Assembly (NCBI GenBank): GCA_002633005.1
Contig: NMRA01000076.1
Span: 271,284 to 335,283 of the forward strand
DNA from: Phoronis australis
Taxonomy: Eukaryota; Phoronida; Phoronidae
Length of the DNA stretch: 64,000 nucleotides
Direction of reading: 5' to 3'
This document shows, one piece after another, positions 26,737 through 41,700 of the stretch. Position 1 is the stretch's first letter; every line of letters begins with the position of its first letter. The position numbers and the translations under genes were made by a program. Below the pieces are notes generated by a model. That model saw nothing but the letters and a program-made list of their open reading frames with translations, was not told the origin of the DNA and did no database searches.

Positions 26737-29700
26737 AATTTATTAGAATCACACATGTACAGAGAAAGAAAAACATGATGATAAAAAAATAAAAGTACAA
26801 AACAGTGCAAGACATGGATAACATAAAAAGTCAAAGACTTATTTCCATTATGGTTCGTAAAAACAGACAGTCATGATGATACCATGATCATTCAAAGGGT
26901 TATCCCGAAATACGCTCTTGTCATGAATTAATAAAACGTAAGTAAACATTTTGATGATGTGAAATAAGAGCCAGCAGGAAGTATGGTTTCATTTTAGGAA
27001 CTTAAAAATAAAAATTAGATTTTTTGGTGTCATCCAAAGGCAGATGAAAATGTGAGTAAACACCAACAAAAACGCGACTGCATGTTTTTACTAAATCACC
27101 GTGCAATTTACTTACGTCATTCGATGGATTCCATATGACGGATAGCAACACGCATGCTTTGTTTACCACGTCGTACATGAAGGAAATACACTTGCGACCA
27201 TAGTTCAGGCATCTTCTGGCGCAGACAGCAGGTGATTTCTCCTCTGATTCACCCATAGGTTCTACATTGGACAAGCGGCCCTCCTTCGGTGGAGTGAAAC
27301 TCTGCAAATCTCCTGTCTGAAACGACCAAAACACTCGATAATGAGTCGCGTATGTAAATCAATCCATTTATTTCTGTAATAAAGGCCACAGACCCAGTGT
27401 ACAATTAAAGAACTACATGTATCATACTTAAGACTGCAGCAAGCTATCATGGAGACAAAAAGCATAAAATACATAAATTATTTACATATTAACTAATTTA
27501 GCATCATAACTTGTTGACATCTCTAATCAACTGAGCTTGAAAAAAGACGGAAAATTTCAGTAATGCACCTCAATATAATTTTCTCTTAATTCAGAATATT
27601 TATCACAGCTTAGAAGGAAATGGTACTAGTCTCACACAACATTGGGACCATTGCATAACAAATAACAGCCTCTTTGGATGAAGTGAAATTGCATAATTTT
27701 ATTTCCATATAAAATATTTAGTCAAGTCAGGAAAATTTGCACGTTTGTGAGAATTAAAATAATAAGCTCAACGAGATAATTAAGTAAAATTCACAAAAGC
27801 GTACAAGAGAGAGAGGTTGTTTATTGCACTTGGAGCTAAGCTCATTTGTACATATTACATTGCAACATTTGGTATAGGTGGCAAAGCGTACAACCTGAAT
27901 TACGTCTCCAATGCCTTCTCAGATTCTGCTGTATTTACCCACAATGCAACACGCCAGAAGGGCACTTGTTAATAATTCAGAAGTTCCACAACGCTGTTGA
28001 GCTAATTACTATTACAGCAAAATTATTTTGATATTCGTCATTCAATTTCTACTGATGCGCATGCAGTGAACTGAAACGCAGACACTAAAAAGTTTGACGA
28101 GCAAAGTGGGGCATGACACATCATTACTCTTTAGCACAGAAACATTTGAGCATTCAGTAAGTCAACTATTGAGCTCCCGCCCAAGATACAAGAGGGAATA
28201 TCATTTACGTTTCAAGACATTCAAGTTGACTACGTCCGAGAACAAATAAAAACTCTGAACTCTAGTAGTGCCAGTGGCATCGATAGCATTGATGCCAAAC
28301 AATTAAAACTGGCGTCTCAACAAATAGCTGAGCCCCTTACCAATATCATGAATTTAAGTTTAAAAACGGCCACAGTGCCTAGAGAATGGAAGATGGCAGT
28401 TGTTACTCCTGTTTTTAAAGATGGTGAAAAGTCAAGTTGCGAAAATTATAGACCAATATCGGTCCTCCCTGCAGTGTCCAAAATTTTTGAAAGGTGTGTT
28501 CAAAAGCAGCTTCACCAGTTCCTGGAGCAAAATTCCCTTCTCTCAGCAGTGCAGTCTGGTTTCCGCCCCTTGCATTCCACTCTTACTACAAACATTATGC
28601 TACTGAGTTTATCTTTAATAATATGGATCAGGGGAGGCTAACTGGTGCTGTCTTTGTTGACCTTAAGAAAGCCTTTGACACTGTGGACCATGGTATCCTA
28701 TTCCAGAAACTAGAGTCTTATGGAGTTAGTGATAACGAACTCCTTTGGTTTAGAAACTACTTATACGACTGTAAACAGGCCACCAAATTGGTGGTATACT
28801 TTCTGACTACTCAACCATAATCAGGGTTCCATTTTGGGCCCTCTACTATTCACTATTTTTGTTAACGACCTCCCTACTGTCCTCCACAACAGTGTCCCAG
28901 TTTTATACGCTGATGACACTGCAATTATGTCCCAAGCTGGATCAGTAAAGGAACTCGAAACTTCTCTCAACGATGAGCTAGCCCTTATCCATGACTGGCT
29001 GATTCAAAATAAACTCACTCTTAACGTTAGTAAAACCAAGTCGATGCTGTTTGGAACCCACCAGAAATTAAACCAATAAAAACTATCCCTTTCTATCAAC
29101 GGTTCTCCCATCGAGAATGTTGACAAGTTTAAGTACTTGGGCCTTACTTTAGATCCCAATCTTAAATTTAATATGCCCATAGATCATATCACAAAGAAAT
29201 TATCAAAGAAAATCGGTGTACTTAAACGTCTAGGCAAATTTCTTAATGTCAGTAGTCTTAAGACCCTTTACCATTCTATTATTCAGCCTCATATTGACTA
29301 TTGTTAACTGGTTTGGGGGCACACTAGTGACACACTTGTCAGCAAAGTCCAAGTAATCCAAAATAGAGCCGTCAGGGCTATCTTGGGTACTAAAATTAGG
29401 GACGCTAGGGTTGACGACTTGTCATGTCGTGAACACATCCACTAAAACAAGAAACTGTAGGAACACCGCATTTATCCACCTTCACTCTTATCAGGCTTCT
29501 ATTGTGAGTCAGCATGTGTGAATAATTGGCTGATAAGCCACCTCTGGAACTACTTTTGGCTGAATGGATGACCAGGCCATAAAATGATAATATTAGCCAA
29601 GACCAGTTACTAATGCAACAAAGAATAGTGTCGTAGTATCATCTAGCCTTGGTGGAAAGCTGTATTCTGTATTGGCTCTAATAAACGCTTAGAAAAAATC

Positions 29701-32700
29701 ATTTCACGGGGAGGGGATTCTTATTGTAGCCTACGGCAGTTGAAAGCCGGTTTCCCAAACGGGTAAAATCGGAAGCTAGGATTCATAAAATTTACGCTTT
29801 GTGACGAATTTTAGCCTATGNNNNNNNNNNNNNNNNNNNNNNNNNNNNNNNNNNNNNNNNNNNNNNNNNNNNNNNNNNNNNNNNNNNNNNNNNNNNNNNN
29901 NNNNNNNNNNNNNNNNNNNNNNNNNNNNNNNNNNNNNNNNNNNNNNNNNNNNNNNNNNNNNNNNNNNNNNNNNNNNNNNNNNNNNNNNNNNNNNNNNNNN
30001 NNNNNNNNNNNNNNNNNNNNNNNNNNNNNNNNNNNNNNNNNNNNNNNNNNNNNNNNNNNNNNNNNNNNNNNNNNNNNNNNNNNNNNNNNNNNNNNNNNNN
30101 NNNNNNNNNNNNNNNNNNNNNNNNNNNNNNNNNNNNNNNNNNNNNNNNNNNNNNNNNNNNNNNNNNNNNNNNNNNNNNNNNNNNNNNNNNNNNNNNNNNN
30201 NNNNNNNNNNNNNNNNNNNNNNNNNNNNNNNNNNNNNNNNNNNNNNNNNNNNNNNNNNNNNNNNNNNNNNNNNNNNNNNNNNNNNNNNNNNNNNNNNNNN
30301 NNNNNNNNNNNNNNNNNNNNNNNNNNNNNNNNNNNNNNNNNNNNNNNNNNNNNNNNNNNNNNNNNNNNNNNNNNNNNNNNNNNNNNNNNNNNNNNNNNNN
30401 NNNNNNNNNNNNNNNNNNNNNNNNNNNNNNNNNNNNNNNNNNNNNNNNNNNNNNNNNNNNNNNNNNNNNNNNNNNNNNNNNNNNNNNNNNNNNNNNNNNN
30501 NNNNNNNNNNNNNNNNNNNNNNNNNNNNNNNNNNNNNNNNNNNNNNNNNNNNNNNNNNNNNNNNNNNNNNNNNNNNNNNNNNNNNNNNNNNNNNNNNNNN
30601 NNNNNNNNNNNNNNCCATAAAAAGTACAGTTGTTAGGCTAGACTGTAATCAGCTGATCATATCCACATGAGCGAAGTCAATTATCCTCGCTCGTGACTCG
30701 ATGAATAGAGCAGCTTGGCGGCATCCCTTTGAGCATGAGCCGAGCGCGTCTCAGCCAAGGTGGATAAATACGGTCTAGTTCAATTTTCCATACCCCGCCG
30801 TTTACCTTAAACACCGGGGTTAGAACCAATTTTATTTAGTGGGAGTGTTCATAGCATGTATTCCAAGCTGGGATTTATGAAAGTAAGACAAAGAAATAAA
30901 TATCTCTCTGCCTGTTGTATGTACAGATGTATCAATGGCGTGGCTCCAGCACATCTTAGCAGTAAATTCAATAGCAGTCAGGCTGTATATTCTACACGTT
31001 CTTCTGTTGCTGGCAATGTTTCTTCTAAAAATTAAAATTAAAACCGAGACGGGCAAGAGATCTTTTTTCTATGCAGCTGCTATAATATGGAATTCTTTTA
31101 GCCCAGAAATTAAACGGTCCAATTCAATTACTACCTTTAAAGTAAATATTAAAAAGTGAATGGAAATTTACTTAACCTTTTATACTCTGCCTGTCTTAGT
31201 CATGTAATTTTTTCATTGTCGTAAATACTCTCACTGTCTAGAGTCATCTCTTAATTAATTTCATCTGTCTTGGTTATACTTTTACCATTATTTGTCATTT
31301 AGTTATTGTCTTAATTCTCTACCTGTTTTAACTGTATATTTGTTACTTATATTTCATTGTTGTTTTATTACTTCATTGTATTATATTACTGTTTTTCTTG
31401 TTGAGGGCCCTCTTGGAAAGCAGTGCTATCACTGAAGAGGCCACCCTCATTTTAAATATCACAATAATATTAAATAAATAAATAAATAACAACCCAGAGA
31501 ACAGTATGCAAGACAATCAGATCATATTACACGAATAAGTGTCACAACAAGATACACAATGTCATATTATGAAAGAACTGTGGTACAAATGATTGGAACA
31601 GTAAATTTCACACCTACCTATTTGGTCAACACATTTGTTGACTTGACAATAATACGGTACGTACCTCTAGAGTGTTAAGGGTGGGTGTGTTGAAATTGAA
31701 TGAATCCCATTTGAAGTAAGTGTCGCCATTTTGTTCACCAGGACTGTTACCAAGGCCATGAGCTAGGTTTTCAATTTTGATTGGGCTGTCTTCAAAGGCA
31801 ACCACTGATCCCCTGTAAAAAGAGTGCAATAATAATTATCATATTATCCTGTCTCTTTGCATGAATTGCTTTAAAAGACTATTACATAATGCAGAGTATT
31901 GTATTTGCTTGAGATTTTCATACTATTTAATATTAAGACAGCATTTAATATGCAGCTAATAGCAGGAAAAAACACATAAAATAGGTTTATGTCATGTAGA
32001 TTCTGACCACTAAAATTACAGAATATGTCACATAACGTACGTGATGATAACTGAGGGTTATTATATCCCGATACGTGGTAAGCAAGCAAGGGTGAAGTCG
32101 GAACACTGTTTTCATCTTAATTTTCATCAAGTTTGGTTGAAATTAAAATTTTAGATGGTACTTGACGCATATGTTTATGTCATTTTAAGGTGATTTCAAT
32201 TATTGGTGACGCAGTACAGAATTGTGAGATGTGAGTGGTACTATTAAGGAGATGAGTTAAACCAACTACCGTAATTCTTACGGATTTAGCCAGCCAAATA
32301 CCACAATCCATACAGCTTTGCCAGGTTTACGTTCTTTAGAGATAACAGTTATCTTCTCTAGAAAAAAGTTCTGACGTATTTCAAGGCGTGATTACACAGC
32401 TAGTTTTTCACAGCCGTATCATCACCTGTGTATTATAATATTTCTGATTCCACCAGGGTTGATATAATATAGATCTGACATAACAATTATTATTGAATGA
32501 CCTAAGGTCAGCGGAGTAGATCGTTAGTTGACTATCTGATACACTATTGAATGACAACAGTTCAATGGATACAGATAATTATAAACCTTTCTGTATGGCT
32601 CTGGCGTTAGCTTAGTGTCGATACAATACTTACTGAATGACTTTAGGGTTAGCCGAGTACAAATACAACATATTCACTCGTCCCTCAGGTAAAGTGTTAT

Positions 32701-35700
32701 CAAATGTCTCCAGCTGACACTGAGCCAGGGCCTCCATTCCCTGTTCGTTCTTGGCCCTCACAGTGAAGTAAAGAGGTATGCCACCAGGCATCTTGGCCTC
32801 TACCAAAGCATTGGTAGCAGCCATTTGAGTCCAGCCCTAAATGAAAACAAGTCAATAAAATAATAATTAACACGCAATAAATAAACATTTTCACAAGCAT
32901 GCAAAACATACATTTACCTGACCCCTGGAAAGTATACAAAAAATAATGAAAATATTCAAATTCTATGGATGGGCATACCAGATTTGTATGACTGCAAACC
33001 ACAACCATTACACAAAAGTGCCATGGTGCCCCATCAGAGAACAGAGGCCACATAAAAGCCGGCTACTGTTTCACCATATTCAAAACTTCCACGTCAACAT
33101 CACATGCCAGCAGCAGCCCTCGACTCCTGCCCCCTAAAGCTTACATTTTTTACCCGCACTAATGAAAACGGCAATAACTGTAAATAGACTGTCACACCAA
33201 GCGTCATTTTTATGACCAAATATACACGTGATGGGTTTCTCATTATATATTTTCATGTCTATATTACATAACGCGAAATGTTGGTGATAGAATCCCAGGG
33301 GTTACAGGGACTATAAACTTGATACGCTTTTACCAGCAATTTCAATACTTTATAACCCCTTCGGTCTGTAGAGGCAATAAATATAGTAGTTACGCCTGGT
33401 CTGGCAATGGAATTTAACGCCATCGGGTAATGTGTACAGGCGTGAAATTGCGTGTTACCAGCCAAACAAAGGTTTGTGGTTTTCTCAGGGATTTCCACCG
33501 ATCCGAAAATGAGGCGAGGTTTTTCGGGTCGGTCTATCACGACCTAAACGCGACATGTAGCTATATCAAAAGACAAAATGAACAATCAAGAATGAATATC
33601 CAAATCTAGATAACAAAATAACGAAAAAACGCTACTTACAATTACGTTGGTTCCTCCCTTATAAGTGCCAACAGCGTAATGCATAGTCACTTCACTGTTT
33701 TCATCCTCAGCGTCCACCTCCAGTTCAAACTGTGTGTCAGTCACGTCCAGATCCGTGAGTTGAGCAACCTATGCAAGAGAAAGTGACACACTTAGTTACC
33801 ACTTAACACGAAAAGTTAACACCCACTCAAAAAAGCCAAATGTGAATTTTCTTACTAATATGGAGCTTTGTATACAATGCAGGTAACGTATTTTACTTCT
33901 GTCGTTTTGCTCAGCAGAGTGCGCAGTGAATTCCCTGTCAAGCAAAGCAAGCAGGCATGATGCCATACTGATTCAAGTGAATGATGTCTTCATATTTGAT
34001 CATGCTTAATTTCCACTAGAACCAATCGTCTCTACGACAAAGCACATATGCCGCATAAATACTGAATGAGGATGATACGTGTTGTATCGCTAGCCACTTT
34101 TCTAAACTTTGTTATTCACGAATAAAGGGAAATTAACAGGAAAGTTTAGAAATACGGTTTAATAAGCAATTCTGTACCCTGATAAATATAATTAGTAGTC
34201 ATTTTTGTGGTTAATAGCGTAAGATGGCAAACAATATTTTGCCTACTAAATACTTTCATCTTGTACTGTTACAGGTGAACTGACAGGTCTTTACAGTTTC
34301 AGACAATGCCCATTTTGTTACTTGTCACCGTGAATTAGTTTCAGTTGCCAAGGCAATATGGCAGTCGGGGGATGTCAGAATAAATATTGATTAAGTAATT
34401 AGTAAGAATAGATCCATTTTAAGTTGCCCAAAATTTGTTCATATGTACTTTTAAATCATGGGGTCAGACTTGTTGACATGTATTTTAATGTCAAAATCTA
34501 TTTTTAGATGGTGTTTACAACTTTGGGTTCTGGGGTCAAAGTACTCTACTAGAGATTCTAGAATATTCTGAGAACAAATTGTAACAGCCAATAATATGAG
34601 TGGACATGATCATGTGGTTTTTATTAGCCAATCACTAAATAATTAGAATGTTATATTATGGGCTGAAATCAACAAGATAATTAGATGCGCTATAGTAGTT
34701 GAAGCATAAAAACTTGCTACAGCGTACAGAGGAAATTGTACGACAGAGCCATCTCGTGGAAGATTCTAGAAAGGATCTTGACAAGGGCAAGGGTTAACGA
34801 ACAGGAAGTTAACTAAGAGCTTGTCACTTGCATTGTGGGTAGTAAGATACTACCTGGAGTGTTGCGTCATCAGCCAGAGACTGTGACCAGCAAGAAGAAT
34901 CGCGGGTAGAAGAAATTGCCTGCAAGTGTTGCATCACCAGAGACGGTGACCAACAAGTACACTATCGCTATACAGTGTGTGTGTGTGTAGTTCGAAGATT
35001 CACCAACAGGACAGACATCCAACAAGTGGAGAATCCTAGCTTGGATAGCAGATAAGACATTTGATTGTTTTGGTTGTTTGATTAAAGTAATCTTTAAAGA
35101 GGGCGCTAGCGTAGTTACTCTTTGTAGTTGATTACTTAATTAACAATAGGTTTCATTTGTCTAATTAGGGGTTATCATATAATAAATTAATTACTGGATT
35201 GGATAATTCACTTTCCATCTACGCACAATCTCAAAGCATAGCTACCTTTTAAACAAACCCACAGTCAAACATTTGACAGGGGAGTTCCCAGGGATTTATT
35301 GTTAATTCAAAAAGATAGGAACCGTGAACATATTGTTTTAATTGAAATAACAGAATGCACCGGTGAACACAGTCGGTGTTTTTAGCACCAGAACAGTGTA
35401 TATATTGGGTTTAATGGGCCAATTGTAAACTGTTTCACAAAAAAGCTTCGAGTACCTAGCCCAGTCACTTTATCATAACAGCCAAGTTTTCTGCAGAATT
35501 TACAATTTACTTGACGCGACTCGTTTAAATAATTCGAATATTGTCTACTTCTTCAATTCACTATCAAAGTGACGATCAACAGGAAGTAGTACAGCATCAC
35601 GTGGATTGTTCTTTAGCGTAAAGAAAAGCACACCTTACCTTGCAAGGTTGACCAGAACGTCTAGTTTTGGTGGCACTTGAAGCACCCTGGAACTGAGGTG

Positions 35701-38700
35701 GAGATTCGTCCTCCTCTGCCTTCTCTATGGTAAACATGTTCATTGTGATAGGTTTGGTGGCAAATTTCCAAATGAAGCCTTCCCAGATTGTTTCGGTGGT
35801 GAAAAATAGTTGGAGCTCCACGAAGGCTATCAGCTCGATTCGCAATGGCGTCAGCACCAGATCCATGCCTCCACTAGAAATAACGGAAAACAGTATGCTA
35901 AGCAAGTGAAATTGGTGAAAGAGACCTCCAGTTCAAGTTTTTCATCAACAAGAGTAGCCATAGGCTTATCCTTGGAGGACAGAATCTGTGAGATATGTCA
36001 CTCAGGATAAGTTGAGGATGAGTTTCTTTTTGATAATATAACAGAAAAAAATGTTTGACGCTTTTCACACATTTAGTCCAGACCCCAAATCATTCTTGAA
36101 CAGTGAATTATTTTTGTGTCTCATGTTTTCTAATGAAACTACCATATGTTCTTTAGCTAAGTATCTCAGGGATGCCATTTCAACGCGGAAACCAAATTTG
36201 TATTCTACTGTTTCATATTAGCTATATCATTTCCTATTGCTTGGGTGGGGTATCTCACAGGTCCTTCCATGTACTTCCATGTTTTTCCATGTTGTTATTG
36301 ATTAACTATTGTGTAATTGCAACAGCATTGTACCCACACATTCTTCCAGGTTCCTCCATAATTGCTACTAACAGTATTGTAAGCCTCGTCGAGGCTGGGT
36401 GCCTCTTAGGCACAATACTTAAAATAAAGATGCATTGATTCATTCAGTCCTTCGTTCGTTCGTTCGTTCGTTCATTCATACACAGTATGTTTTTTTTTGA
36501 TTGGAATCTTAATGTTATGGAAAAAAACATCTTCAGAAAGTCTGCCCATTTAGACAAATATCTACGAAATTGAAGCACAAAAAATTTAATTTTGGATTCA
36601 CAATAACCCAAAATTAAATGTCTCACTTGACCACGTTTTTTAAAACCAACGGTATCAATAATTTTTTTTCAATTCCTCATTCAAGATGAAATCACAAAAA
36701 TGCAGAAACAGATTTTCGAAAATGATCTTCTGCATTTTTGATTCACGCAACTTCTCATTTTTTTGTGAAATTTATTTTCAGTCCCAGTTTCCAGTAGCAC
36801 CTTATGCAAAACTGAGATGCTATTAAATAACATCAAACATTTCCGAACAGTAATCAAAAGAACATTGCAAAATCATACAACTTGTATTTGAAAATTTTAG
36901 CAGCATCTATCGTCCATTTGTGAGACATCCAAATTCTGACATTTTTTGGAATTACTCATGACCTGAAAATAAACTGTATATGTACCACAATAAAATACAA
37001 CAAGCAACCAAAATTATTCATACAAAGTGACCCAGAATTCCCCATCATGACAGCTGGGCAGAAGCTGAATTCACTGTCAGAGTAATCTCCGCTGATGACA
37101 GAGAATGAAGGGGAATTAACCCGCAAAATTTGTAGCGTGGCTAAGCCACTCTGTAATGAGAACTATGCTGCCATAATAGACATTACCAGTCATTTTCCTT
37201 GTCGACAAAACTAGTTGGTGTGATGAGAAATGGTATTTTGCCCAAATACTCTTATTATATGTTGTATTTGACATAGGACCAGTCAAATTAGATGCATAAT
37301 AGTTATTATAAATGAGATTTTACAAATCAACTGTATGTAGGACCAAGCGTGCACAACATTAGGTCTCAAGTACCTGCAACTAGTCATATCTTGTGACAGA
37401 CGGAAAACAAATGTCGTTCATGGGGTAAGAATGAATTCCAAAAATAGAATGGACTAGACTAACCCGTTTAATGAGAATGGAGGTGCAGTTTGCAAGAAAA
37501 GCAATGCACTAAATAAGAAAAGTATGCCGTTCATGAAAAGATTAGGAAACAAATGAGACAATCATTACTATAGAATAATTCTGGTGCTCTGAGCAACTGC
37601 CAACAGGTGAAAATGACAGAAATGAGAAAGGGATAAACGAACGTGGACAATGCTGGTGTAACTCACCTGAGATCAAGAGGGAACTGTTGGAAGCCAACAT
37701 TGGCAATACTGGGGAACTGAGTCTCAATGAGGTATCCAATGAGTTTGGCCCCAGCCTCGATGATTCCCAATGAGATGGCGACGGAGCCCCAGACTTTAGC
37801 GCCACACCAAGGGATGGCCGTGACCTCCGCACGCATACTCATTATACACAGCTTGATACCCATGAAGGCTCCCAAAGACCCGCCGGCTCCAAATTCTAGA
37901 GCATAAAATTTAAGCTTAGTCTAGTTGTTGCAGATATTCCTCTCAATTCAACAATACTGCAAGACATATGGAGACATTAACATACTCACCACCAAGTTTG
38001 TTTAAATTTAGAATTGCATTTATCAATGCCAATCAAATTAAGAGTAAACTTGGAAAAGGGTGACGCAATAACTATAATTGCATCAGACTGTAAAAAGTAA
38101 ATGAAGAAGCAGAAATGGTTTTGGTTGAAATACATTTAACTTGTCTTGAATACCCAATCAGAATTTTTTATCTCTGAGTTAAAATATCGACAACGGACAG
38201 TTTGGAAGCCACTTGATTTTTGTTCAGGATTATTCAAACTTGCCACCCTGCGATATGATGTCAATAAACTGGCATACACTAGTTAGGTAAAGAACAGGCA
38301 TATACACAACATGTCAATTCAGGTGCATTTTGCCGAAAGGCATGTTCAGCAGTGTAAGTGTTAAAGCAACACACCACAGTAATTGTTGAACACGACCAAA
38401 AAGTCGACAATAACAATAACAAGCACACATCCAACAGAAGTCTCTTTAGTCTAGTGACACCACTAACAAGATGGGTTGACTTGACAATCAGTATAATCAC
38501 CTTCTCCCATACTTAAAATATTGAAAAATATATAAAAACCCCATTGTTTTAATGCTAACCTAAATGTTTATCCAATCTGACAAAAATCCAGCCAACCAGC
38601 AGCACAGCTCAGTTCACAAAAAACAGCTGCCATGTTGGAGTTCATTACAACTGTAGCTTAAGCAGAGTTCAAAGATCAAGGACACAATCATGGGCCCAAG

Positions 38701-41700
38701 GTCAATACGGAACACAAAGTGCCTCTGGGAAAAATTTGAGCGATTTGAAAATAAGACTGACTAGACCACTGCTTACCAACATCTTAAAGTTCAGTTTTAG
38801 TAAAATGTTAACTTAAAAAGTAATAGGTATCTGGAAGTGCTTCAACAGATTTGGGTGCATGATGGACAGGCTGATGTACCGAGAACTTGGTATCTGGCAC
38901 AATAAGATCCCGCCATTGTCGCAAAAAATGCAATAAAATTTGAACGCTACTTGAAATGAAATAACTCACCAACTTTGATCGGAACAGGGCCTGCCATGAA
39001 TCGCCATTGGTATTCAAAGAATGTAATGTCCTTGGTCGGCACAGGAACCTGACCGGATAGACAAAACTCCGAGCCACCGGGAAATTCCCCTGCTGTTCCA
39101 AACACGGCGGTAACAAGATATTCGACCATGTTCATCTAGAAAGACACCACTGTGACATTAGGGTTGTGTAAAACCCTATAAAATTGTCAAAATTTGGTTA
39201 ACTTTGAACATATCTCAAAAATACATAATTATGAAACTCTTAGTTTGCCATGCTTTTTGCATAATTTTCCAGAACCATGCTAAAAATTCTTTTTAAAACG
39301 TTCAACTTTTTCATCAATGACTTGTGATTTTCATGCAAAAATTTGCATAAAACAAAAACAAAGTGATTAGAAAAAAGTAACTGGGTTTTTGAGATCCCAT
39401 CTTGAGAACTTATTGTTGATACAGTTGTTTTAGTGCTCAAAATGGTTCACTCTTTTTATTGAATTTTACTCAAAAGACAAGGTCACATGTCTGGTAGATT
39501 ATTTGTAAAAAGTCAAAAATCCAAGTTTTCAAACAGAATTCAACTAAAATCTTATGCATTGGCAATGTCTTACGTTGGAAGATATGGCGTCTCTGATCTC
39601 GTTCATCAGTTGCATAATCTCGCTGCTCTTCTCTCCGCACATTATGAGTTCCGTCGTCAAATCAACCAACGGCAGAGCTTGCATACCCCGGGCATTTAGA
39701 GCATTGTCCGACTCACCGTCTGAAAGGGGCGTGGCAACAAAATCAACCAACAACACTTGACTGACACGGAAGCATAAACATTAAAATTGATAACCAGTGA
39801 AACAAGACACTAACTGTCCAAGAAATTAAATCTAATAACACATGACATTATTCGCAATCCTCATCTCGTTTTACTCTCATGCAACATAACTCGTGGCGTA
39901 CCCCGCGCAAAATAGATTACAATGATTGTGAAAAATATCAAATATCCGCATACCTGAAAGTCTATATTATGTTGTAAAACATGTAACAAAAATCAAACGG
40001 GCTGCACAAAGCACCGGTACTCACGTACTGGACTACGTTCTAATAGTAATTAAAATACAGGTAAAACACCGAACGGAAAAGTAGTTTATGATCGACATAT
40101 GTCCCAAATAATAGATAAATGATACGTGCGCCGCAAGCTCGTTACCAGAGATGAAAAGGAGACCGAGGTAGGCGATATAAGGTCATTTATTATGACTAGT
40201 ACAATTAATAAAATAAATACACGTAAAAAAATGAGTTTTTGACGTACAATAATGTGGCCGAAACAAGGTGAACTGAAAGCGAGGTTAGGAAAAACTCCCC
40301 TAAAGACACATGACAATCATCAGCCTATAAGAGCCAAGAGCTGACCAAACTCGAGGCACGTGATAACAGCCGACCAATGCGAAGGCTGGGAAACCGACGT
40401 GTAGTCCTACACAAGGGAATAATGGAATAGACAGACATGAGGGGGAAAAGGAGTAAGACAGGTCCATATGCTCACATCAATATATTAAACAAGTGAAATA
40501 CCATTTCTCTTTGGGGCATGGTAAATGCACCTAGATGAGGTTCTGTAACTGCTTTAAATTGGTTCATAACTAGCATGCAGCCCATTTTGAGAACATTGGG
40601 ATGACCCAAGTTGTACATCAGCTAAACGTGCCACGGATTTGTTGACCAAGTCTCATCTTCTGGGTTTCGCAATTCGGTGAAAGTACTGTGCAATTAGGCC
40701 AATAACCCATGTATGCAAACACTCGAGCCCAACTCTTATATGAATTCATTTCCATATCCTCATTTTGGAAGTAACACTAAAAATACCCTTTGTATCGATA
40801 AAAATATCAATATTGGAACATATTGACAAGCCATGATGTGCAGCCCTATACATACACATTACATATCTTCACCCCAAATGCCTGAACCCAAACACACCCT
40901 TGTATGTGACCCTGAATATTCACGTTAGAGCATTATCGTAGCTATTTGACATGGTTAATGCTGATTTTCAGCAAAACTGAATGATATGAGGATACATGGT
41001 CTAGAATATTGACAACATACCACTCTTGATGTTGCACTTCAAGCCAGCAAATGGCGGGATCTTGAACGCGATATTCTTGAAGACGAACGTGTCGGGGATA
41101 CACGTGGTCATGAAAGAAGAACAGAGCTGTGCCTTGCCAATAAGATAAATGTGACTGCTGTTGGCCGTCACATTAAACTGGAACTTAGCGACCATGGCAT
41201 CCATTGTGGTGCTCACATCCACGTCAATCTCTTTGATTTTTTCTGAAATAAAACGGAACCAGAATAACTTAGATCCCGTGCAATAAATCAAGAGCAATGC
41301 AAATCATTGAAAAGTGCCCATAACAGCACTAGGAAGAGTTTGATGACGAGACACCAAACCATAATATATAAGTATGTCCCAAATTTCACCGTGATCATTG
41401 AAGCAATTTTTATACATAATCAATGGACAAGCAATTAGGTAACAACAGACGACGGAATGTTGTCTATAAAAACATCGTGGTCGCATAGAAATCAGACGTG
41501 CACATGAGGTTTTTTTTAGAAAATTTGCTAAATGCAAAAAATGTTTGCGGATTAACTTTCACCTCCGAAAACGATAATTAGAGTACGCGACAACATACTT
41601 GAGTTAAGAATGGCTATATGCTTATTTTACCACAGAATCGCTTCTTTCCCAAGTAAATGCATTTTGAAATTGCTAATAATAGATGGGGAATACTAATTTC

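Larger units (their letters stand above)
28080..31492 (+). mobile_element. Degenerate CR1/L2-like LINE, interrupted
   Basis: Reverse transcriptase domain, then C-terminal ORF2 remnant (30920-31160: YRCINGVAPAHLSS, RSFFYAAAIIWNSFSPEIKR) and a 3' end with a CAGTG/CACTG hairpin and an AATAAATAAATAA tail (31400-31490). Broken by frameshifts, stops and a nested TIR element with a 794-N gap. Oriented opposite to the host gene, in the W26-W27 intron. Confidence 0.8.

Noticed and set aside
29776-30670. Long open frames of unknown residues
   Set aside because: Span the 794-N gap.
33259-33540. 93-codon minus-strand open frame with an acceptor-like AG in the W24-W25 intron
   Set aside because: It would be phase-compatible, but it would split a continuous FN3-like module (GTYKGGTNVI joined to GWTQMAATN). 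Treated as chance or transposon-derived.
34470-35275. Possible LTR (TG...CA ends, TATA-like box, TG run)
   Set aside because: No flanking target duplication, no clear primer-binding site and no internal retroviral-type coding nearby.
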